From an uncultured Oscillospiraceae bacterium (GTDB lineage Bacteria > Bacillota > Clostridia > Oscillospirales > Ruminococcaceae): a stretch of 9,433 bases of DNA. The notes beneath the pieces are model-generated. The model searched no databases, was not told where the DNA came from, and saw only the letters and a program-made list of their open reading frames with translations. Each line of letters opens with the position of its first letter. Position 1 is the stretch's first letter. Positions 1-4,801 of this stretch are shown one piece after another. The stretch is from assembly GCA_934463345.1 (NCBI GenBank), contig CAKSJL010000064.1, forward strand, positions 1 through 9,433, written 5' to 3'. Both the position numbers and the translations under genes were made by a program.

Positions 1-112
1 ATATTCGGGACAGCTTGAGCTTTATAGAAAAGCATTGCAGATGACTGAAACGAAGCCTGTTAAGGAAACGCTTATTTATTCTTTCTATAAAAAATGTGAA
101 ATAAAAGTGTGA
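1..112 (+). CDS. addA: C-terminal end of an AddA-like helicase-nuclease subunit (partial)
   Basis: Only the last 36 codons plus TGA (frame starting at base 2) are in the window; the gene begins upstream. The tail reads with a pattern of Y-x-x-QL-x-LY-x-x-AL, then KPVKE, then LIYSF, which matches the extreme C-terminus of AddA-type subunits of the AddAB recombination nuclease, where the RecB-like nuclease fold ends. AddA unwinds and degrades double-stranded DNA ends and loads RecA at Chi sites. The call rests on a short stretch and on memory of family sequences, so other members of the PD-(D/E)XK helicase-nuclease group are possible. A hairpin terminator follows 13 bases after the stop codon, so this is the last gene of its transcript. 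Confidence 0.55.
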   Translation, partial: YSGQLELYRKALQMTETKPVKETLIYSFYKKCEIKV

Positions 113-125
113 GTATAAAAAATCA

Positions 126-158
126 GGGATACCCTCTTTTGAAAGGGTATCCCTTTTT
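126..158. terminator. Bidirectional intrinsic terminator between convergent genes
   Basis: A perfect 10-bp stem (126-135 with 144-153, arm GGGATACCCT) closes an 8-nt loop. On the + strand it is followed by TTTTT (154-158) and ends the AddA-like gene; on the - strand it is followed by a T-rich stretch (complement of 117-122) and ends the MATE transporter gene, whose stop codon is 10 bases away. Confidence 0.9.
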
Positions 159-163
159 GATTG

Positions 164-1543
164 TCAGGATTTCTGCTCTGATTTTAAATATCGTCGTGCC
201 GGATGATAAATAAGCAGAGCTATTCCTATCAGCAGCGCAGTTACAGAAAGACTTACTGGATAAACTGTCATAATTGTCTTAAAAGTTCTGCTGTGGCTGA
301 ATATTGTATATATCCAGGCGATCCTTATGCCGCACACACCTGCGGTTGTCAGAAGGGCAGGTACAAGGGATATGCCGAAGCCACGAAGATATCCGGACAT
401 TATTTCGTAAAGCATGCTGAATATGTAGGCTGTGAAGATTATGACAAGTCGTGTGTAGCCTATCCTTATGACCTCGGGGTCATTATTGAAAATTGAAAGC
501 AGGAATTTTCCTGAAACTAGAACCAGTCCTATTGCGGCGGCAGAAGCAATTGCATCCTCTATAAGGCAGAGTACAAGAGTTTTCTGACAGCGTTTCATAT
601 TTCCTGCACCGTAATTTTGTCCGACAAATGTTGTGCATGCCTGACTGAATGAGTTCATGACATAGTATGCCAGTATTTCCAGATTAAATGCAGCACTTGA
701 AGCGGCAATTACAACTGTTCCAAGACTGTTGATCGCAGCCTGTATAACTATATTTGCTATTGAAAATACTGCGCTCTGAATTCCGGCAGGAAGCCCGATC
801 TGGAGGATTCGTGAAAATATTCTGCCATCCACTTTCAGACTTTTAAGCTCTACATGTATGCATTTGTCTGTACGAATGAGTTTTCTTAACAGAATAAGCG
901 AGCTTATTGTATTGGAGAGAACTGTTGCAATGGCAACGCCGTTAACTGTCATTTTCAGTACAATTACAAAAAACAGGTTCATTATGACATTTATTATTCC
1001 GGAAATCAAAAGCGCCTGAAGAGGAGCTTTTGTGTCACCAATGCTGCGGAAAATTGCGGCTTCAAAGTTGTAAAGAAATATTACAGGAAGTCCCAGCAGA
1101 TATATGCGCAGATAAAGCAGGGCATAAGGAAATACTTCGTCCGGAATGTTAAGCATTCCCATGAGCCGCCCTGCTATAAGCTCTCCTATGACTGCAACGA
1201 TAATTCCGCCCAGAAAAGCTGTTATAATTGAAGTGTGTACAGCTTTTTTTACAGTTTTTGTATCCTCTCGCCCGATCGCATTGGCTATAACTACGTTTGC
1301 ACCAAGCGCAATTCCTATAAAAAGATTAAGTATAAGACCGATTACCGAACTGTTTGCACCGACAGCTGCTACTGAAACTGTACTGTCCGAGCCGGTGAAA
1401 TTTCCAACGACAGCAATATCTGACGCATTGAACAGCTGTTCAAGTATCGCAGTTGCAGCGACCGGAAGTGCATATCGTGGAAGCTTGTTCCATATCGGAC
1501 CATTCAGCATGTCGAGTTTGGAATTTGCTTTTTCTTTATCCAT
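164..1543 (-). CDS. MATE-family multidrug/metabolite efflux transporter
   Basis: This is a 459-residue polytopic inner-membrane protein, the usual length for MATE (NorM/DinF superfamily) transporters, with about 12 hydrophobic helices in two homologous halves. Recognisable signatures are an N-terminal QLFNASDIAVVGNF segment near residues 36-49 and a GLPVIFLYNFEAAIFRSIGD segment near 155-174. A second-half equivalent of the first helices begins with LPAGIQSAVFSIANIVIQ near 254-271. MATE proteins export cationic drugs or metabolites in exchange for Na+ or H+; substrate and coupling ion cannot be read from the sequence. The ATG at 1541-1543 is preceded by AGGAGGT (complement of 1548-1554), which fixes the start. 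The gene stands alone, has its own consensus promoter and ends at a shared terminator with the convergent upstream gene. No regulator gene is adjacent. Confidence 0.93.
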   Translation of the reverse strand: MDKEKANSKLDMLNGPIWNKLPRYALPVAATAILEQLFNASDIAVVGNFTGSDSTVSVAAVGANSSVIGLILNLFIGIALGANVVIANAIGREDTKTVKKAVHTSIITAFLGGIIVAVIGELIAGRLMGMLNIPDEVFPYALLYLRIYLLGLPVIFLYNFEAAIFRSIGDTKAPLQALLISGIINVIMNLFFVIVLKMTVNGVAIATVLSNTISSLILLRKLIRTDKCIHVELKSLKVDGRIFSRILQIGLPAGIQSAVFSIANIVIQAAINSLGTVVIAASSAAFNLEILAYYVMNSFSQACTTFVGQNYGAGNMKRCQKTLVLCLIEDAIASAAAIGLVLVSGKFLLSIFNNDPEVIRIGYTRLVIIFTAYIFSMLYEIMSGYLRGFGISLVPALLTTAGVCGIRIAWIYTIFSHSRTFKTIMTVYPVSLSVTALLIGIALLIYHPARRYLKSEQKS

Positions 1544-1576
1544 AAAAACCTCCTGTTTATTTTAGCTTTTTTAGTT

Positions 1577-1605
1577 ATTATACTATATTTTATATGTGTA
1601 TGCAA
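1577..1605 (-). promoter_or_regulatory. Sigma-A promoter of the MATE transporter gene
   Basis: Read on the - strand, TTGCAT (complement of 1600-1605) and a perfect TATAAT (complement of 1577-1582) are separated by exactly 17 bases. Transcription would start near 1570, giving a leader of under 30 nt that contains the AGGAGGT ribosome binding site. Confidence 0.8.
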
Positions 1606-1687
1606 GGTTTAAGGCAGCACCATACAATTATGCGGTATTATTTTAAGGTAAAACAGGAACAATATGACGATTGCAAAATGTTAAGTG

Positions 1688-1701
1688 TGAAAACGTTTAA
1701 G
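1688..1701. promoter_or_regulatory. LacI/CcpA-like operator candidate 1
   Basis: The sequence TGAAAACGTTTAAG contains the palindromic core AAACGTTT and resembles a catabolite-responsive element or LacI-family operator, but it lacks the terminal CA of a full cre site. A second core lies 179 bp downstream at 1870-1877. Confidence 0.3.
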
Positions 1702-1868
1702 GCAATAACACATAATTAATATGAACAATAGTAATTATAATTGTACAAAAATACTTTGGTAAAATAAAAAGAAGAAAATGTTAATGCAAAATGACGAAAT
1801 TCATTCTGAAAACGCACTTTAAACCCATTATAAAAGAAAAGTTGCAACTATTTATGCAATATGCACAA

Positions 1869-1881
1869 AAAACGTTTGAAA
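1869..1881. promoter_or_regulatory. LacI/CcpA-like operator candidate 2
   Basis: This is a second AAAACGTTT core, about 90 bp upstream of the predicted transcription start of the dockerin gene. It shares the 9-base core with the site at 1690-1698; the flanks differ. Confidence 0.3.
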
Positions 1882-1911
1882 ATTTCTAATTAAAAAATCA
1901 ATAAAAAACTG

Positions 1912-1933
1912 ATTTGTTCACAATTTGTTCACA
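1912..1933 (+). repeat. Perfect tandem repeat of an 11-bp unit over the -35 region
   Basis: ATTTGTTCACA occurs twice head to tail (1912-1922 and 1923-1933). This places two identical faces about one helical turn apart, at roughly -54 to -33 of the predicted dockerin-gene promoter, where an activator or repressor would bind. Within it TTCACAA occurs twice with a 4-base spacer in direct orientation. Confidence 0.7.
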
Positions 1934-1959
1934 ATTAGCCTGAAAAAATGTGATATAAT
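1931..1959 (+). promoter_or_regulatory. Extended -10 promoter of the dockerin protein gene
   Basis: A perfect TATAAT at 1954-1959 is preceded by TG at 1951-1952 with one base between, which is an extended -10. The base-17 position for a -35 holds only ACAATT (1931-1936), a poor match, so the promoter probably relies on the extended -10 and on a bound activator. Predicted start is near 1966, leaving a leader of about 80 nt. Confidence 0.65.
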
Positions 1960-1977
1960 ATACTCAGCGAGCAAAAG

Positions 1978-2003
1978 GTATACTTTGACTGAGCAAAGTG
2001 TAT
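1978..2003 (+). other. Hairpin near the 5' end of the dockerin mRNA leader
   Basis: GTATACTTTG (1978-1987) pairs with CAAAGTGTAT (1994-2003) across a 6-nt loop, with two G-U pairs. It lies within about 15 nt of the predicted 5' end. Stable 5' hairpins often protect abundant mRNAs; the short T-run at 2009-2013 also leaves room for weak attenuation. The role is inferred. Confidence 0.35.
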
Positions 2004-2046
2004 GCACGTTTTTACTTAATTTATTTTATGAAAGGATTGATTAGCA

Positions 2047-4233
2047 ATGGTAGGAAAAAGACTCGGAAGCAGAGTAAAGGCTGCCGTAATCGGAGCCGTT
2101 ATGACTGCAAGCGTATTTATTTCACCGGCTGCATTTCAGTTTTCAAAGGTTACAGCTGCTGACCTGACTGTAAACCACAAGTTTACAACAACTGACAGCA
2201 CAGCCGATGACGCATCGAATAAGGCGAAAATCGATATTTCATCTTTTAAGGGAGCTTCCAAAATTACATTGAATTTTGAAACGACCTATACAGGTGAGAT
2301 CACAGTTGGTACATACGGAAATGAGATTTCAAAGGATCCTTGGTGGGTTGGCGCAGATACAACTCCTAAGGTTGAAAACCAGGAATTCAAGGCTACTGCT
2401 AAGAACGGAAAATTCTCAATCGTATATGAAGTACCTTCATCTATTACAAACGACATAAAAACTGTTGGTCTTGGTATCTGGTATCCTAAGGACGGAACAG
2501 TTGTAACTCTTACAACTGCATCGGCAGGCGGTACAGTTAACCCGAACCCGGGAACTGGCGAACAGGAAAAGCCTGAAACACAGAACGCAAAGAGCGGTTC
2601 ATGGTCATTCACAGACAACAAGGACGGCACAGCTACAATTTCTTCAACTCTGACAGCTGAAATTGATGATCAGGAAATGGATTTCCTCCTCACAAAGGGC
2701 TATGATGAAGAAGGTTATCTTGATGAAGAAGGCAAGAATACATGGAAAGAGGGAGATCCGATCAACTCACACAAGTTCAAGTTTTCTGAATTTGGTCTTG
2801 AGAATCTTGACTCAATAAGAATCCAGTCTTTCAACTATACAATTACTTCTGATGAAGAAATGAGCAAGTTCATGTATGGCGGTGGTATCAATGTTGAACC
2901 GCAGTCCCCGGCAGATACAGAGTATGTAAAGGGCAAGAATGGCTACTGGTACAACGACCAGGGCGATGAGGATATGGAAGAATACGGCGATCAGTTTGAG
3001 ATCACTGTAAACAATGGCTACACAGTACAGAATGCAGGTACATATGCTGAAATCGTATGGGACGTTCCGGCTGATGTTCAGGAATATGTTTCAAAGAATC
3101 TCACAGATACAGTAGGCTTCCAGTTCTGGTATGCACAGGCTGCTAATCCACCGGAGGGTGAGGATTATGCAGAGGTTGAAGAAGTTCACCTCAAGGCTGC
3201 TTCATGCACATACACAAGAACAATGACTGTTCCTTACAGAACAGGCAAGACAATCAACAAGAAGGTTGGACAGAAGCTTACAGCTGGTTCAGATGAAGCT
3301 ACAAATCAGTACAAGTTCAATCTCAAAGATCTCGGACTCGAAAACAGAGACCTCGTTTCAGCTGTTAAGTTCAACGTAACATCATCAGCTGATCTTAAGA
3401 AGTTCACAGGCGGCGTTGGCATCTCAGTAGCTAACGGCAATTCACACGCAACAGACGGCTGGTATATGCCGGCTTCAAACATCACAGTTCTTGAACCTGG
3501 AAAGAAATTCGAGATTATGTGGATTATTCCGGATTCAATCAGAAAAGACGTTGATGTTCTTTCAGAGGACGGAAACCTTATGTTCGGTGCATGGTATGCC
3601 GGCGAGGACGCTCCGACAATCACTCTTGATTCTATCGACTTCTATGAATTTATTTCAAATGAAGAGGATCTGTCAGTAGTTCCTGAAAAGCTTGAGCTTA
3701 CTGTTGGTGAAACACACAAGCTCACAACAAACGTTTCAGGTTGCAAATACATCTCAAGCAACCCAAGCGTTGCAACAGCTGAAAATGATGTTGTAAGCGC
3801 TCTTGCAAAGGGTCAGACAAATATCCTTGTAAGATCACCTGAAGGTCAGGAAGTAACTATTACAGTTACAGTAAAGGATAAGGTTGTAGTAACAACAGCT
3901 CCTGTAACAACAACAGCTCCTGTTACAACTACTACAAAGACTGTAACAACAACTACAACTCCTGTAACAACTGTTCCGGAACCAACAGAAGAGCCTATCG
4001 ACTGGGATAAGGTTCTTTACGGTGACGTAAACGTTGACGGAAAAATTACAATTGCTGACGTTGTTGCTCTGAACATGTATCTGCTCAACAATGACGAAAA
4101 CAAGCTTTCAGCAACTGGTAAGGAAAATGCACAGTGTGTATATGACGGTGTTATTGACACTAACGACAGTGCACTTCTTATCAACTATGTTGCAATGCTT
4201 GTCCCAGTAGAAGATCTCGGTCCTCAGGACTAA
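2047..4233 (+). CDS. Secreted multimodular dockerin protein (putative cellulosome component, no catalytic domain)
   Basis: This is a 728-residue exported protein. Residues 1-38 are a Sec signal peptide with basic start, hydrophobic core and likely cleavage after VTAA. Three diverged copies of one beta-rich module follow (about 40-157, 182-386 and 400-535), each with an aromatic-x-(V/I)P strand (YEVP, WDVP, WIIP) and then a G-x-x-x-WY strand. Residues 541-612 resemble a BIG2-type Ig-like domain (S-N-P-S-VAT motif). A Thr/Pro/Val linker (613-651) leads to a C-terminal dockerin (657-728) with two EF-hand-like segments; the first loop is canonical (GDVNVDGKITIAD). No glycoside hydrolase motif is seen, so carbohydrate or cell-surface binding is the likeliest role, carried into a cellulosome by dockerin-cohesin docking. 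The start is supported by AAAGGA 10 nt upstream and by the signal peptide. It is monocistronic, closed by a strong terminator. The module family is not one I can name with confidence. Confidence 0.88.
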   Translation: MVGKRLGSRVKAAVIGAVMTASVFISPAAFQFSKVTAADLTVNHKFTTTDSTADDASNKAKIDISSFKGASKITLNFETTYTGEITVGTYGNEISKDPWWVGADTTPKVENQEFKATAKNGKFSIVYEVPSSITNDIKTVGLGIWYPKDGTVVTLTTASAGGTVNPNPGTGEQEKPETQNAKSGSWSFTDNKDGTATISSTLTAEIDDQEMDFLLTKGYDEEGYLDEEGKNTWKEGDPINSHKFKFSEFGLENLDSIRIQSFNYTITSDEEMSKFMYGGGINVEPQSPADTEYVKGKNGYWYNDQGDEDMEEYGDQFEITVNNGYTVQNAGTYAEIVWDVPADVQEYVSKNLTDTVGFQFWYAQAANPPEGEDYAEVEEVHLKAASCTYTRTMTVPYRTGKTINKKVGQKLTAGSDEATNQYKFNLKDLGLENRDLVSAVKFNVTSSADLKKFTGGVGISVANGNSHATDGWYMPASNITVLEPGKKFEIMWIIPDSIRKDVDVLSEDGNLMFGAWYAGEDAPTITLDSIDFYEFISNEEDLSVVPEKLELTVGETHKLTTNVSGCKYISSNPSVATAENDVVSALAKGQTNILVRSPEGQEVTITVTVKDKVVVTTAPVTTTAPVTTTTKTVTTTTTPVTTVPEPTEEPIDWDKVLYGDVNVDGKITIADVVALNMYLLNNDENKLSATGKENAQCVYDGVIDTNDSALLINYVAMLVPVEDLGPQD
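3892..3972 (+). repeat. Low-complexity Thr-rich linker coding repeat
   Basis: Imperfect repeats of ACAACAGCTCCTGT and ACTACAACT encode residues 616-642, a TTAPVTT-type linker joining the Ig-like domain to the dockerin. Such linkers are typical O-glycosylation sites and flexible spacers in extracellular cellulase-system proteins. The repetition makes the copy number prone to change by slippage. Confidence 0.85.
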
Positions 4234-4245
4234 TTAATACCTTTG

Positions 4246-4280
4246 AGAAATCGCAGCTCAGACTCTGCGATTTCTTTTTT
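4246..4280 (+). terminator. Intrinsic terminator of the dockerin protein gene
   Basis: An 11-bp stem (4246-4256 with 4265-4275, arm AGAAATCGCAG) with an 8-nt loop is followed by a run of six T (4275-4280). It starts 12 bases after the stop codon and isolates the dockerin transcript from the hydrogenase maturation operon. Confidence 0.92.
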
Positions 4281-4291
4281 AGAGGAAATAA

Positions 4292-4448
4292 TATAAAACT
4301 GTTTTCGGGCTGCAAGGATATTTTCTGAGCAATCGGCTTACAGGAAAATTCAGGACAGAAGCTGTGATTAGTACAGTAACTGTCGGTATGAATGTTTTGT
4401 CATTTAAAATGTCATAAATGGAGTATGACATCTGAATTTGCTTTGTAT
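4292..4448 (+). ncRNA. Structured 5' leader of the hydrogenase maturation operon (candidate riboswitch/attenuator)
   Basis: The 218 bases between the dockerin terminator and the first Hyd gene hold no gene but can fold into consecutive hairpins. One is 4320-4349, with arms ATTTTCTGAGC and GCT-ta-CAG-GAAAAT and loop AATCG. The second is 4354-4384, with GACAG/CTGTC enclosing CTGT/ACAG. The third is 4409-4431, with ATGTCAT/ATGACAT. A terminator-type hairpin then follows at 4449-4487. The segment 4306-4315 (CGGGCTGCAA) can pair with 4448-4456 (TTGCACCCG) with one bulged base, which would break the terminator stem. I cannot match this to a known riboswitch class by eye and see no convincing promoter; a TATAAA at 4292-4297 is the only weak -10 candidate. 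The exact limits are therefore uncertain. Confidence 0.4.
4409..4431. promoter_or_regulatory. ATGTCAT-N9-ATGACAT dyad upstream of the Hyd operon
   Basis: This is a perfect 7-bp inverted repeat with a 9-base spacer. A further TGTCAT copy (4398-4403) lies 12 bases upstream of the left arm's TGTCAT (4410-4415), giving three copies of the hexamer. It could be a DNA operator for a dimeric regulator or, if transcribed, a hairpin in the leader RNA; the sequence does not decide between them. Confidence 0.35.
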
Positions 4449-4487
4449 TGCACCCGTATTGTAGAATGCGGGTGCAGTTTCTTTTTT
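4449..4487 (+). terminator. Terminator/attenuator hairpin abutting the ribosome binding site of the first Hyd gene
   Basis: A 12-bp stem (4449-4460 with 4465-4476; one G-U pair) with tetraloop GTAG is followed by GTTTC and TTTTTT (4482-4487). The next bases are GGAGGT (4488-4493), the Shine-Dalgarno of the regulator gene starting at 4499. An intrinsic terminator placed in front of a ribosome binding site, with no promoter between, implies conditional read-through. Confidence 0.75.
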
Positions 4488-4493
4488 GGAGGT
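4488..4493 (+). promoter_or_regulatory. Ribosome binding site that sets the start of the TM1266-type gene
   Basis: GGAGGT lies 5 nt before ATG 4499. It rules out the in-frame TTG at 4448, which would put the terminator hairpin inside coding sequence and add 17 residues not seen in the family. Confidence 0.85.
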
Positions 4494-4498
4494 TGTTT

Positions 4499-4750
4499 AT
4501 GGGAAAGAGGATAGCGGTTCTTGGAATAGTAATAGATGATCTTGAAATGTCACAGGCTGTAAATGAAGTACTGCATGAATACAGTAATATTATAATTGGC
4601 AGAATGGGTATACCATATCACGCCAGAAATGTTGCAGTTATATCTGTTGCAGTGGACGCTGATACTGATAGTATCAGTGCGCTGACGGGTAAGCTCGGAA
4701 AGCTGAAGGGCGTTAACGTCAAGGCGGCGATATCCAAGTCAAAAACATAA
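4499..4750 (+). CDS. TM1266-type iron-only hydrogenase system regulator (ACT-like)
   Basis: This is an 83-residue cytoplasmic protein with an ACT/NikR-C-terminal-like alpha-beta fold. It matches the small family (TM1266, 'putative iron-only hydrogenase system regulator') that co-occurs with HydE, HydF and HydG. Diagnostic features are an N-terminal IAVLGIVI strand, a central IIIGRMGIPY motif near residues 29-38, and ISALTGKLG near 60-68 followed by G-V-x-VKAAISK. The family is thought to sense a small ligand or metal and regulate hydrogenase genes, but its activity has not been firmly defined. It has no DNA-binding domain of its own, so any DNA or RNA effect would need a partner or an unusual mode. 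It is first in an operon with hydG (51-base gap) and hydF, and sits directly behind a terminator-type hairpin, so its expression is likely controlled by read-through. The ATG is chosen for its GGAGGT site. Confidence 0.88.
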   Translation: MGKRIAVLGIVIDDLEMSQAVNEVLHEYSNIIIGRMGIPYHARNVAVISVAVDADTDSISALTGKLGKLKGVNVKAAISKSKT

Positions 4751-4786
4751 TAGCCTGAACAAATTTCAGTTATGAAAAATAAATCT

Positions 4787-4794
4787 AAAAGGAG
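4787..4794 (+). promoter_or_regulatory. Ribosome binding site that sets the hydG start
   Basis: AAAAGGAG lies 7 nt before ATG 4802. An in-frame ATG at 4772 would place this site inside the gene and add ten Lys/Arg/Ser-rich residues, so 4802 is preferred. Confidence 0.85.
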
Positions 4795-4801
4795 TAAAAA
4801 A

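Larger units (their letters stand above)
1606..1911. other. AT-rich intergenic stretch upstream of the dockerin protein gene
   Basis: No coding frame with a ribosome binding site is seen here. The stretch holds two copies of the palindrome AAACGTTT (1691-1698 and 1870-1877), an inverted repeat TTGCA-N8-TGCAA (1842-1859), and a 10-base direct repeat AAAATGTTAA (1675-1684 and 1775-1784). A possible extended -10 element (TG-n-TAAAAT, 1757-1765) lacks a recognisable -35. These look more like regulator binding sites for the downstream dockerin gene than like genes, but in DNA this AT-rich short repeats also arise by chance. Confidence 0.5.

Noticed and set aside
203..496. Open frame of 97 codons on the + strand
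   Set aside because: Antisense to the C-terminal part of the MATE gene, with no recognisable protein character and no ribosome binding site.
1146..1565. Open frame of 139 codons on the + strand
   Set aside because: It lies antisense to the MATE transporter gene and has no ribosome binding site; the transporter on the other strand has clear family signatures and its own promoter.
1912..1936. DnaA boxes / replication origin
   Set aside because: TTGTTCACA differs from the DnaA consensus TTATCCACA at two positions, there are only two copies, and no origin-associated genes are nearby.
4300..4390. NiCo (czcD-type, iron-responsive) riboswitch in the Hyd leader
   Set aside because: Fragments such as CAGGACAG and CTGAGCAA look similar to parts of that class, but the order and junction layout do not fit what I remember of the four-way junction consensus. 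Left as an unassigned structured leader.
4448..4498. Upstream TTG start for the TM1266-type gene
   Set aside because: It would translate through the terminator hairpin and add 17 residues foreign to the family, while ATG 4499 has a good GGAGGT site.
4772..4801. Upstream ATG start for hydG
   Set aside because: The ten extra codons contain the AAAAGGAG ribosome binding site of ATG 4802 and encode a Lys/Arg/Ser-rich stretch not typical of HydG.
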